Positions 17,287-25,628 of a stretch of 64,000 nucleotides of DNA are shown here, one piece after another; positions within the stretch are counted from its first letter, which is position 1, and each line of letters begins with the position of its first letter. Below the pieces are notes generated by a model. It had not been told where the DNA came from and ran no database searches. It saw only the letters and a program-made list of their open reading frames with translations. Location of the stretch: NCBI RefSeq assembly GCF_006636205.1, contig NZ_VIGB01000003.1, forward strand, positions 7,256,501 to 7,320,500, in the 5' to 3' direction. A program made the translations under genes and the position numbers. The stretch comes from Kitasatospora acidiphila. Lineage in GTDB: Bacteria > Actinomycetota > Actinomycetes > Streptomycetales > Streptomycetaceae.

Positions 17287-18102
17287 ATGGTGCGCCAGGA
17301 GCTGGCCCACTTCCTGCGGGACCGCCGCGCAGCCCTGCGTCCGCACGAGATCGGCCTGGCGGCGACGGGCACCGCCCGCCGCACACCGGGCCTGCGCCGC
17401 GAAGAGGTGGCGGAGCTCGCCCACATGTCGGTCGACTACTACACCCGGCTGGAGCAGGCCCGGGGGCCGCGGCCGTCGCCCCGGATCCTGGACGCGCTGG
17501 CCCACGCGCTGCGGCTCACACCGGCCGAGCGCGACCACCTGTTCCGCCTGGCGGGCTCGACCGTGCCGCCCGGCACCAGCATCGTGCGCGGGGTGCGCCC
17601 GCACGTGGCCCGGATGCTGGAACGGCTGCCGGAGACCGGTGCCATCGTTACCGACGCCGCGTACGACGTCGTCGCCTGGAACCCCCTGGCCCGGGCCCTG
17701 CTCGGCACCGACCCCGCAGGAGGGACGACCAACCTGGCCCGGCGCCGCTTCCTGGGCGGGCGGCGGACGTACGAGAGCTCCAGCACCGAGGAGTTCGGGC
17801 ACATCGTGGTGGCGCGGCTGCGCCGGGCCGCGGACCGCTACCCGCACGACCCCCGGCTGGCCGCCCTGCTGGCCGAACTGCACGCCGGCAGTGCGGAGTT
17901 CCGGCAGATCTGGGAGACGCGCCCGGTGCACGCCCCCGGGCACCGCACCAAGACCCTGGACCATCCCGAAGCCGGTGCGCTGCGGTTGAACTGCGACGTG
18001 CTGCTCGTGCCCGAGGACGACCAGGAGGTCGTCCTGATGACGGCCGACCCCGGATCACCAGCCATGCGGGCCCTGCGCCGACTGGTCGGGCAGGCGACCT
18101 GA
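17287..18102 (+). CDS. Helix-turn-helix regulator with MmyB-like ligand domain
   Basis: I start at ATG 17287 behind GGAGG; an upstream in-frame start would add five residues. Residues ~5-85 hold an XRE-type HTH (RREEVAELAHMSVDYYTRLEQARG, then PSPRILDALAHALRLTPAERDHLF). Residues ~100-270 are the MmyB-like PAS-related ligand domain (VTDAAYDVVAWNPLARALLG, LNCDVLLVPEDDQEVVLMTADPGSP). It probably represses or activates the divergent SDR gene through sites in the 71-bp interval. Confidence 0.93.
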   Translation: MVRQELAHFLRDRRAALRPHEIGLAATGTARRTPGLRREEVAELAHMSVDYYTRLEQARGPRPSPRILDALAHALRLTPAERDHLFRLAGSTVPPGTSIVRGVRPHVARMLERLPETGAIVTDAAYDVVAWNPLARALLGTDPAGGTTNLARRRFLGGRRTYESSSTEEFGHIVVARLRRAADRYPHDPRLAALLAELHAGSAEFRQIWETRPVHAPGHRTKTLDHPEAGALRLNCDVLLVPEDDQEVVLMTADPGSPAMRALRRLVGQAT

Positions 18103-18158
18103 AGCGCAGGACGCGCACCGGTCTCCACAGGTGCCCTCTGCGGTGAGCGGCATCACCC

Positions 18159-19145
18159 TCAGGCGCACAGCGCCGGCTCCCGGACGTCGCGCTCGGGGAC
18201 TGCCTCCGCATCCGTCTCTGCCTCTGCCTCTGCCTCTGCCTCCACGGTCTCCGTCGCCTCCGCCGTCTCCCGGCCGCCGGTACGGGTGGCGCCGGCGCCC
18301 GCGATCACCACGAGGATGACGCCGACCGCCGGTGCCGGGCCGGGGATCTGGCCGAGCACCAGGATGCCCATCACCAGCGCGATCGCCGGCTCCAGGCTCA
18401 TCAGGGTGCCGAACGCGCCCGCGGTGAGGCGGCGCAGTGCGAGGAATTCGAGGGAGAACGGCAGCACGGTGCTCAGGGCGGCCAGCCCCAGCATGACGAG
18501 GACCAGCGGCCAGGTCGCATGGCCGAGTTCGGACGGCGCGGCGACCAGGGCGGCGATCACGCCGGCCACGGGGAGCGAGACGGCCAGTCCCTTCAGCCCG
18601 GTGACCCGGTCGCCGACGCGCTGGGTCAGCAGGATGTACCCGGCCCAGCAGGCCGCCGCGCCGAGTGCGAAGCCGAGGCCGGCCGGGTCGATCCCGCCGT
18701 GCCACGGCTCGGTCAGCAGGACGACGCCGACGGCGGCCGACGCGGCCCAGCGCCTGCGCCCGCCGCCGGGGCGGAGGAGGGAGACGGCGAGCGGGCCGAG
18801 GAACTCCAGCGCGCTCGCGGTGCCCAGTGGGATGCGCGCGGCGGACAGCATGAAGAGCAGCACCATGCCGGCGGTCACCAGGCCCAGCAGGGCGCAGGCC
18901 AGCAGGTCCCGGCCGGCGAAGTCGCGCGGGCGCGGGCGGATCAGCACCAGCATCAGCAGGCCGGCCCAGGCCAGCCGCAGTCCGGCCGTGCCCACCGCGC
19001 CGAGCTGGGCGAAGAGCGGTACGGACAGGGCCAGCCCGAGCTGGACCGAGGACATCGCCGCCATGGCCATCAGGGCTCCGCCCTGGGCGGTGCGCAGGTG
19101 CGGGCGGGTGGAGGAGGGAGGGGCGACGGCTTCCAGCGGGCTCAT
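18159..19145 (-). CDS. EamA-family (DMT) transporter
   Basis: About 328 residues from ATG 19145 (a GTG at 19151 is also possible). Ten membrane segments in two EamA repeats, beginning MAMAAMSSVQLGLALSVPLFAQLG and ending near PAVGVILVVIAGAG. RhtA/YddG-like; probably exports an amino acid or metabolite. The C-terminal ~35 residues are an acidic low-complexity tail rich in Glu-Ala pairs, encoded by repeated hexamers around 18205-18245. Divergent from a LysR regulator with 84 bp between starts. Confidence 0.93.
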   Translation of the reverse strand: MSPLEAVAPPSSTRPHLRTAQGGALMAMAAMSSVQLGLALSVPLFAQLGAVGTAGLRLAWAGLLMLVLIRPRPRDFAGRDLLACALLGLVTAGMVLLFMLSAARIPLGTASALEFLGPLAVSLLRPGGGRRRWAASAAVGVVLLTEPWHGGIDPAGLGFALGAAACWAGYILLTQRVGDRVTGLKGLAVSLPVAGVIAALVAAPSELGHATWPLVLVMLGLAALSTVLPFSLEFLALRRLTAGAFGTLMSLEPAIALVMGILVLGQIPGPAPAVGVILVVIAGAGATRTGGRETAEATETVEAEAEAEAETDAEAVPERDVREPALCA

Positions 19146-19229
19146 GGGCACCAGTACATGACGCGTGTACCGTTTCCGTCCACGTGCCGATCATGGACAA
19201 TCCGTTCGCGAAAGCTGAACAATGGCCGG

Positions 19230-20120
19230 ATGGACACACGGCGGCTGCAGATCCTGGCGGAGTTGTCCCGGCTGGGCTCGATGCGCGCGGTCGCGGATGT
19301 GCTCGGCATCACCACCTCGACGGTCTCGCAGCAGATCGCCGCCCTCTCCCGCGAGATGGACACCGCGCTGATCGAGCCCGCCGGGCGGCTGGTCCGGCTG
19401 ACGCCGGCGGGCCGGCGGCTCGCCGAGCACGCGGTGACGATCCTCGCCGCGGTCGAGACGGCGCACCGCGACCTGGCCCCGGGAGCCGAGCCCAACGGCA
19501 CCCTGCGGGTCGCGGGCTTCGCCACCGCCATCCGCGGATACCTGCTGCCCATCGTGGTCGACCTCGCCGCGACCAGTCCGCAGGTCCACGTCCTCATCCG
19601 CGAACACGAGCCCGCCGAGTCGCTGGAGCTGCTGGCCGCCGACGAGGTGGACCTCGCGCTCACCTACGACTACAACCTGGCCCCGGCCGCCGACGATCCG
19701 ACGGTCAGCGCGACCCCGCTGTGGACCGCCAGGTGGGGGCTCGGCGTGCCGGCCGACGCCGAGCCGGGCGACGGGACGACGCTGGACGTCTTCGCCCGCT
19801 TCCGGACGCACGACTGGATCGTCAACTCCCGCAACACGGCGGACGAGGAGGTCATCCGCACGCTCGCCTCGATGGCGGGGTTCCGGCCCCGGGTCACCCA
19901 CCAGGCCGACAGCCTCGACCTGGTGCAGGAGATGATCGCGGCGGGCCTGGGCGTGGCGCTGCTGCCGGTCGACTTCCCGACCCTGCCCGGCGTGCGGCTC
20001 CTCCCGCTGGCCACCCCCGACGTCGAACTGCGCGCCTACGCGGTGGCCCGACACGGGCGCCTCGACTGGCCGCCGCTCGCGCTGGTGACCGACCTGCTCA
20101 ACGCCACCGCGAGCCGCTGA
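19230..20120 (+). CDS. LysR-family transcriptional regulator
   Basis: 296 residues from ATG 19230. N-terminal winged HTH: LQILAELSRLGSMRAVADVL followed by the recognition helix TTSTVSQQIAALSREM. Residues ~90-290 form the periplasmic-binding-protein-like effector domain (TLRVAGFATAIRGYLLPIV, LALTYDYNLAP, AGLGVALLPVDFP). It very likely controls the divergent EamA exporter. Confidence 0.95.
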   Translation: MDTRRLQILAELSRLGSMRAVADVLGITTSTVSQQIAALSREMDTALIEPAGRLVRLTPAGRRLAEHAVTILAAVETAHRDLAPGAEPNGTLRVAGFATAIRGYLLPIVVDLAATSPQVHVLIREHEPAESLELLAADEVDLALTYDYNLAPAADDPTVSATPLWTARWGLGVPADAEPGDGTTLDVFARFRTHDWIVNSRNTADEEVIRTLASMAGFRPRVTHQADSLDLVQEMIAAGLGVALLPVDFPTLPGVRLLPLATPDVELRAYAVARHGRLDWPPLALVTDLLNATASR

Positions 20121-20163
20121 CCCTCGATCGCGCGCAGGGCCCGACCGTTCCCGTCGATGACCT

Positions 20164-20199
20164 CCTTCCCTTGGCGCCCCTAGGGCGCCTTGGGGAAGG
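20164..20199 (+). terminator. Strong hairpin terminator after the LysR gene
   Basis: CCTTCCC, TGGCGCCC, a short loop, then GGGCGCC and GGGAAGG form a ~15-bp stem 44 bp past the LysR stop, followed by an A/T-rich stretch (CAAAAATTTACTTTTC). Confidence 0.8.
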
Positions 20200-20466
20200 G
20201 CAAAAATTTACTTTTCAACCTTAACATCGATGATATTCGGCCAGTTTGATCTACGAATCGCAGGTGTGTCAGGGTGTCCCTGGCGCGCCGTTACCGACAG
20301 GTAACTCGCCGTGCCAATCATGTGCGGACGCCTGCGGAGGGAGCGGCGGGCGTCGCGCGCCATAGCCGGAGACCGCACACGGGGGCAGTGCGTGCGGTCC
20401 GTCCGGCCGGCGGCCCCGGCGCTCACCGGAAGGGCTGCCCATTCAACCTGGAAAGCGTGGGGTGCG
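20200..20466. promoter_or_regulatory. AT-rich promoter region of the dapD-like operon
   Basis: The ~55 bp from 20200 are unusually A/T-rich for this genome (includes GATGATATTCGG), a plausible site for a promoter driving the plus-strand operon. No gene is seen; the remaining ~200 bp up to the dapD-like start would be a leader with no recognised riboswitch. Confidence 0.5.
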
Positions 20467-21294
20467 ATGCGGAATCGTGGTGTCGATGTGGCGAGCTTGC
20501 GCAGCGAGCTCGAAGACCTCTGGGAGCGGCGGGACGAGGTCTCGCTGCAGTCCGCCGAGGCGGTGGCCGCCGTCGACGCGGCGATCGACCTGCTGGACAC
20601 CGGCCGTGCGCGGGTGGCCGAGCTGATGGACGGTCAAGTCGTGGTGCACGACTGGCTGAAGAACGCGATCCTCCTGCTCTACAAGCAGGCGTCGCCGCAG
20701 GTCTCGCAGTTCGGCCCGTTCCAGTGCGCCGACAAGATCCCGCTGAAGTCCCGGATCGACGGCTCCGGGGTCCAGGTGTCGCCGGGTGCGGTGATCCGGC
20801 GGGGCAGTTACCAGGAGCCCGGCGTCGTGGTGATGCCGAGTCACATCGGTATCGGCTCCTACGTCGGCGAGGGCACCTTGGTGGACTCCTGGGTCGGCAT
20901 CGGCTCGTGCGCCCAGATCGGCCGGAACGTCCACCTGTCCGGCGGGGTCGGGCTGGGCGGCATGATCGAGCCTCCCATGGCCAAGCCGGTGGTGATCGAG
21001 GACGACGCCTTCATCGGCGCCCGTTCGATGGTCTACAGCGGGGCGCGGGTCGGTGAGGGCGCGCTGCTGGGTGCCGGAGCCCTGCTGACCGACACGATCC
21101 CGGTGATCGACGCGGCCACCGGGGAGGAGCTGAGCCGCGGCGAGGTGCCGCCGTGGACGGTCGCCGTGCCCGCCAGTCGTCCGCGCGAGTTCGACGGCGG
21201 CACCTTCGGCCTGCCCTGCCTGCTGGTGATCAAGCACCTCAAGAAGGGTGAGCGGCACGACAAGGCCAGGCTCAACGACGCGGTCCGCACGTAG
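20467..21294 (+). CDS. dapD: Tetrahydrodipicolinate N-succinyltransferase (DapD) homologue of proteobacterial type
   Basis: 275 residues from ATG 20467, almost exactly the E. coli DapD length. An N-terminal helical region (residues 1-100) is followed by left-handed beta-helix hexapeptide repeats: VVVMPSHIGIGSYVGEGTLV, IGRNVHLSGGVGLGGM, IEDDAFIGARSMVYSGARVGEGALLGAGALL. The succinyl-CoA/substrate loop LSGGVGLGGMIEPP is intact. Actinomycetes normally use a different, longer DapD subclass for lysine, so this is likely a second copy serving a pathway with the dehydrogenase and ligase genes downstream. Its TAG stop is formed by the first bases of the MITE-like element, so the original C-terminus may have been slightly different. 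Confidence 0.88.
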   Translation: MRNRGVDVASLRSELEDLWERRDEVSLQSAEAVAAVDAAIDLLDTGRARVAELMDGQVVVHDWLKNAILLLYKQASPQVSQFGPFQCADKIPLKSRIDGSGVQVSPGAVIRRGSYQEPGVVVMPSHIGIGSYVGEGTLVDSWVGIGSCAQIGRNVHLSGGVGLGGMIEPPMAKPVVIEDDAFIGARSMVYSGARVGEGALLGAGALLTDTIPVIDAATGEELSRGEVPPWTVAVPASRPREFDGGTFGLPCLLVIKHLKKGERHDKARLNDAVRT

Positions 21295-21483
21295 GGCCTC
21301 TCTTATGGATCATGCCGGGCGCGCGACGCCGGAGCACGCACCTCGCTGCGTTGTCGTCGGTTGCCTATGGCCCCCAGCCTTCGGCCGGGAGGTACCCCCA
21401 CCGCATGGACGCCCTCCTCCGCCTTGCGATGCACGCACTCCAACGCCGCGCGCTGATCCGACCTGATCCATAAGAGAGGCCCT
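21293..21483. mobile_element. 191-bp MITE-like element with 20-bp perfect terminal inverted repeats
   Basis: AGGGCCTCTCTTATGGATCA at 21293-21312 is the exact reverse complement of 21464-21483. The interior contains no gene. It sits between the dapD-like stop and the acyl-CoA dehydrogenase. No target duplication can be read with confidence. The design (long perfect TIR, no transposase, GC-rich core) fits a non-autonomous derivative of an actinomycete IS. Confidence 0.85.
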
Positions 21484-21564
21484 GGCCGCCGGTCATCCTC
21501 TGACAACCCCGGGCAGCGCCGCCCGTCACCCCGCCTGCTGACGACTTCCCAAGGAACCCTCACC

Positions 21565-22821
21565 ATGCCTGCCACCGGCATCATCCCCCTGTTGGCCCGT
21601 CACCCTGAGCTCAGGGAGCTGCGGTCCCGTCTGACGGCCTTTCTGGACACCCACCTGCCCGCGCCGGTCTGCGAGGGGGACCCCCGACCCGACTGGCTCG
21701 CCCTGCGGGCTCACGCATCGGCCGCCGGGCTCACCGGCATCGACGTCGCCTCCCCAGACGAGCCGGACGAGCCGGGCGGCGAGCCGGGCGCGACCGGTCG
21801 GGTGGCCCAGGGCATGGCCATGTTCCTTGCCGGACAACGGGATTGCGACGCCCGTGAGATCTTCAGCACCGGCCACGCCGCGATGCCGCTGCGCTACGGC
21901 TCGCCCGCTCTCGCTCGCCACACCCGCGAACAGGTCGTCACAGCAGGCAAGTTGGTGGGTATCGCGGCCAGCGAGCCGCACTCGGGCTCGGACCTGCGGG
22001 GCTTTCGCACCGTACTGGTCGACCACGGTGACCACTTCACGCTGTCGGGCTCCAAGGGCCTGATCAGCCGGGTCGAAGAGGCCTACGGCTTCGTCGTGTT
22101 CTGCAAGCTCGTCGACCGGCAGGACGTCGACCGGATCGACCTGCGGACCGTGCCGCTCTCCGCGGTCTGGGTCCCGATGGACGCCGCGGGCGTGCTCACC
22201 GAGACCACCGACCCGCTGGGCATGCGCGGATGGAGCTTCGGCCACCTGCACTTCGTCGACACCCGGCTGGACAAGGACTTCCTCCTCGGCGAGCCCGGCG
22301 ACGGCCGCCGGATCTTCGACGCGCACTTCTCCGCCTGGCGGTTGATGATGTCCCTGGTATGCCTCGGCGCCGCCGCGGCAGCGATCCAGGAGTCCGCGGA
22401 CCGCACCCGCAGCCGCACCGTCGGCCGGATGCCGCTGGCCGGCATTCCCTCCGTCGCCGCCCGGCTGGGCACCGCCGCCGCCGAGGTCGAGGCCGCCACC
22501 GCCTGGTGCTTCGCACTCCTGGAGCGCATCGACCAGGGCGAGAGCGACGTCGCCGCCTGCTCCGCCGCCAAGGCACTGGCCACCGACGCCGCCTACCGTG
22601 CCGTCGACCTCGCCCTCCAACTCCACGGCAGCGAGGGCTACACCAAGCAGACCCCGATGGAGAAGCGACTCCGCGACATCCGCGGGCTGCGCATCGCCGA
22701 CGGCCCCAACGACACGCTCTACAGCGTGCTGGCCCACTCCCTGCTGACCGAGGAGCAGCAGCCGGGGGACCAGCAGCCCGAGGAGCAGCCCGCAGCCGTC
22801 GAGCTCCTCGCCCACCACTGA
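21565..22821 (+). CDS. Acyl-CoA dehydrogenase family protein
   Basis: 418 residues from ATG 21565 behind AAGGAA. FAD/acyl-binding signatures: GIAASEPHSGSDLRGFRT, LSGSKGLISRV, LGMRGWSFGHLHF and the C-terminal helical domain with LQLHGSEGYTKQTPMEKRLRDIRGLRIADGPNDTLY. The usual catalytic Glu position near the C-terminus reads GPNDT rather than EGTNE, so the base may lie elsewhere, or the enzyme may act on an unusual (for example ACP- or ligase-delivered) substrate. Same operon as the acyl-CoA ligase, 22 bp apart. Confidence 0.92.
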   Translation: MPATGIIPLLARHPELRELRSRLTAFLDTHLPAPVCEGDPRPDWLALRAHASAAGLTGIDVASPDEPDEPGGEPGATGRVAQGMAMFLAGQRDCDAREIFSTGHAAMPLRYGSPALARHTREQVVTAGKLVGIAASEPHSGSDLRGFRTVLVDHGDHFTLSGSKGLISRVEEAYGFVVFCKLVDRQDVDRIDLRTVPLSAVWVPMDAAGVLTETTDPLGMRGWSFGHLHFVDTRLDKDFLLGEPGDGRRIFDAHFSAWRLMMSLVCLGAAAAAIQESADRTRSRTVGRMPLAGIPSVAARLGTAAAEVEAATAWCFALLERIDQGESDVAACSAAKALATDAAYRAVDLALQLHGSEGYTKQTPMEKRLRDIRGLRIADGPNDTLYSVLAHSLLTEEQQPGDQQPEEQPAAVELLAHH

Positions 22822-22843
22822 ACCGAGGCGCAAGGAACCGCAG

Positions 22844-24367
22844 ATGCCAGCCACCCCGCCAACCCGAACCGAAGTCATCGAAATCATCGAAGAGTTGGGG
22901 GCCGCACCCGATCGGGAGGTGCTGGTCCACCAGGGACGGTCCACCACCGCCCGGGACCTTCGCGACCTCACCCACCGCCTGGCACGGGCCATGCACGCCC
23001 AGGGCATCGACCGCCGGCACACCGTCACGCTGCTGAGCGGCAACCTGCCGGAGGCCGTCGCCGCGCGCTACGCCGCCAACCTGGTCGGCTGCCGGGTCAA
23101 CCAGCTCTACAGCAAGCTGCCCGCCGAGACGCAGGCCGTCATGGTCCGCGACGTCGAGACGCACGCGCTGATCGTCGATCCCCGCCACGCGGACCGGGCC
23201 GCCGAGATCACCGAGCGCGCGCCCGTCGGGGCGCTCCTGGTCCTCGGCCCCAGCACGGTGGGAACCGACCTGCTGGCACTCGCTGCCGCCCAGCCGGCCG
23301 ACCCGTTCCCGAGCCGGGCCCGGCCGCAGGACGTCCGGACCATCCGCCACTCCGGCGGCACCACCGGCCACTCCAAAGGGATCTGCATCAGCTACCAGCA
23401 GGTCCGCCGGTTCGGCCCCGACCTGCCCGGTGACCCGTCGCACCCGCCGCGGCTGCTGGTCTGCACCACCATCGCCCACGCCGCCGGACAGATGATCGAC
23501 AAGGTGCTGCGGGCCGGCGGCAGTGCGGTCCTGCTCGACGACTTCGACGCGGGCACCGTCCTGGCGGCGATCGAACAGGAACGCATCACCGATGTGTTCC
23601 TGATGCCGCCACTGCTCTACCAACTGCTGGACCACCCGCGCTCCGAGCGCACCGACACCAGCAGCCTGCGCCGCATCACCTACGGCGGCTGCCAGGCGTC
23701 ACCGGCCCGGCTCACCGACGCGATCCGGCGCTTCGGCCCGGTGCTGGTGCAGCTCTACGGGCAGCACGAGGCGGGCATCGTCAGCGTCCTCGATGCCGCC
23801 GACCACGATCCGAGCCGTCCGGAGCGACTGCGATCGGTCGGCCGGATCACGCCCGGCTACCGGGTGGCGATCCGCGACGAATCGGGCCGGGACCTGCCCG
23901 CCGGTGCGCGCGGCGAGGTCTGCGTCAGCTCGGACAGCCTGATGCTGGGCTACTGGAAACAGCCGGAGTTGACCGCCGAGGTGCTCAAGGACGGCTGGCT
24001 GCACACCGGCGACATCGGCTACCTGGACGACGAGGGCTATCTCTACATCGTCGACCGGCTGAAGGACCTGATCAACACCGGTGGCGGCCATGTGTACACC
24101 TCCGAAGTGGAGGACCTGCTCAACTCCCACCCCCAGGTGGGCCAGAGCGCGGTCTTCGGCGTCCCTGACGCCAACCAGGTGGAACGCGTCCACGCCGTCG
24201 TGGTGCCCGTCCCGGGCGCACGGCTCGACGCGGACGAGCTCCGCAACCTGGTCCGCACCCGGCGTGGCCCCCTGCACGAACCGGCCCACATCAGCTTCCT
24301 CCCCGCACTCCCGCTCACCGACGCCGGCAAACCCGACAAGAAGCTCCTCCGTCGGCAGTCAAGCTGA
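22844..24367 (+). CDS. Class I adenylate-forming enzyme (acyl-CoA synthetase / AMP ligase)
   Basis: 507 residues with all core motifs of the ANL family: A3 P-loop SGGTTGHSKG, A5 YGQHEAG, A7 GWLHTGDIGYLDDEG, A8 hinge VDRLKDLINTGG, and A10 lysine in DAGKPDKK. The A4 region (CTTIAHAAGQMIDKV) has the His common in acyl-CoA ligases. It activates a carboxylate, presumably the substrate later oxidised by the adjacent acyl-CoA dehydrogenase. ATG 22844 is preceded by AAGGAA. Confidence 0.94.
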   Translation: MPATPPTRTEVIEIIEELGAAPDREVLVHQGRSTTARDLRDLTHRLARAMHAQGIDRRHTVTLLSGNLPEAVAARYAANLVGCRVNQLYSKLPAETQAVMVRDVETHALIVDPRHADRAAEITERAPVGALLVLGPSTVGTDLLALAAAQPADPFPSRARPQDVRTIRHSGGTTGHSKGICISYQQVRRFGPDLPGDPSHPPRLLVCTTIAHAAGQMIDKVLRAGGSAVLLDDFDAGTVLAAIEQERITDVFLMPPLLYQLLDHPRSERTDTSSLRRITYGGCQASPARLTDAIRRFGPVLVQLYGQHEAGIVSVLDAADHDPSRPERLRSVGRITPGYRVAIRDESGRDLPAGARGEVCVSSDSLMLGYWKQPELTAEVLKDGWLHTGDIGYLDDEGYLYIVDRLKDLINTGGGHVYTSEVEDLLNSHPQVGQSAVFGVPDANQVERVHAVVVPVPGARLDADELRNLVRTRRGPLHEPAHISFLPALPLTDAGKPDKKLLRRQSS

Positions 24368-24489
24368 GACCGGACGGCCCGGGGAGTGCGCGGGCACGGG
24401 GGCTGTGCTGCGGCGCTGTCCAGCCCTGCGGTGCCCGTCTACGATGACCTTGCAGGGCAGTAGGGGTGCGGCACGCTTGGGAGGGCGCA

Positions 24490-25020
24490 GTGACGGCAGC
24501 CGGATCGGGAGCTCCGAGCGTGGCCGAACGGATCGAGCGGCTCTTCCAGACCATCCGCCGGCCCAACCGCGAGGCGTACAGCAACGAGGAGGTCGCCCGG
24601 GCCTGCCGGGAGGCGACCGGCGAGAGCTTCTCCGCCGTCTACCTCTGGCAGCTGCGCACCGGGCGCCGGGACAATCCGACGAAGCGTCACCTCGAGGCGC
24701 TGGCCCAGTTCTTCCAGGTGCCGGCCACCTACTTCTTCGAGGTCGAGTCGGGTGACCGGATCGCCGACGAGCTACTGCTGCTCGGGGCGCTGCGGGACGC
24801 GGGCGTCCGGGACGTCGCGCTGCGCGCGGCGACGCTGTCGCCGCAGGGGCTGACCACGATCAGCGACCTGATCGAGGCGATCGCCCGCCGCGAGGCCGAG
24901 GCCGCGGCGCCCAAGGCGAAGGCACCGGCAGCGGAAGCGCCGGCGACACCTGCAAAGACGTTGACCGAAAAGGAATCTGACGCCGCGTCGGGGCAGGCCG
25001 ATCGGCGGAGGCGGCGGTGA
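24490..25020 (+). CDS. XRE-type HTH protein paired with an M78 peptidase
   Basis: I prefer the GTG at 24490 because it follows GGGAGGG at the right distance; an in-frame GTG at 24466 would add eight residues. Residues ~10-85 contain the HTH (YSNEEVARACREATGESFSAVYLWQLRTGRRDNPTKRHLEALAQFF). Residues ~90-130 are helical, and the C-terminal ~45 are a disordered Ala/Pro/Lys tail. The stop overlaps the GTG of the peptidase gene (GTGA). In ImmR/ImmA-like pairs the peptidase cleaves the XRE protein; that role is inferred from context. Confidence 0.88.
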   Translation: MTAAGSGAPSVAERIERLFQTIRRPNREAYSNEEVARACREATGESFSAVYLWQLRTGRRDNPTKRHLEALAQFFQVPATYFFEVESGDRIADELLLLGALRDAGVRDVALRAATLSPQGLTTISDLIEAIARREAEAAAPKAKAPAAEAPATPAKTLTEKESDAASGQADRRRRR

Positions 25021-25616
25021 CCGGGGCGGAGCGGCGCAGGTTGTGGCGGCGATGTCGGCGCCTGGTGCGCACCCTTGAGCTGCCGGAGCCGTTCGGACTG
25101 CCCGCCCTGGCCGAGGTGCTGTCCGAGCGGCTGGGCCGCCCGGTCGAGTTCCTGCCGCTGCCGGCCGGTTCCCTGGGCACCTGCGGCGTGCTGGTGAGTA
25201 CGGACCGTGCCGAGTACATCGGCTATCCGACCGGCACCACGGTGCTGCACCAGCAGCACATCGTGCTGCACGAGGTGGGGCACCTGCTCGGCGGCCACCA
25301 GGACACCACCACCACGCCCGTCGACTCGGCTGCCCTCGGCGTGCTGGCGCCGCACCTGTCCACGGAGTTGGTCCGCCGGATGCTGGGGCGGGACGTGTAC
25401 AGCGACGTGCAGGAGCGCGAGGCGGAGCTGTTCGCCTCGCTGGTCCTGCACCGGCAGGCCGGCCGTCGACCGCAGCCGGGCCCGCCCGGCGTCGCGCAGC
25501 GCAGCGAGGCGGCGGCGAGGCTCGACGCGCTGTTCGGGAGCCCGGTGCGGCAAGGGGGCCCGGCGCGGCAAGGCAGTCCGGTGCGCCAGGCAGGGTCCTG
25601 GTCCGCCGATGAGTGA
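25017..25616 (+). CDS. ImmA/IrrE (M78)-type zinc metallopeptidase
   Basis: 199 residues. The zinc motif HEVGHLLGGH (HExxH) is followed about 60 residues later by EREAELFASLVL, the usual third-ligand helix. The start GTG overlaps the XRE stop. The C-terminal ~35 residues are a Gln/Gly/Pro/Arg low-complexity tail from a short DNA repeat. Likely partner of the XRE protein and the downstream membrane protein. Confidence 0.9.
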   Translation: MTGAERRRLWRRCRRLVRTLELPEPFGLPALAEVLSERLGRPVEFLPLPAGSLGTCGVLVSTDRAEYIGYPTGTTVLHQQHIVLHEVGHLLGGHQDTTTTPVDSAALGVLAPHLSTELVRRMLGRDVYSDVQEREAELFASLVLHRQAGRRPQPGPPGVAQRSEAAARLDALFGSPVRQGGPARQGSPVRQAGSWSADE

Positions 25617-25628
25617 TCGGCGCGGTGC

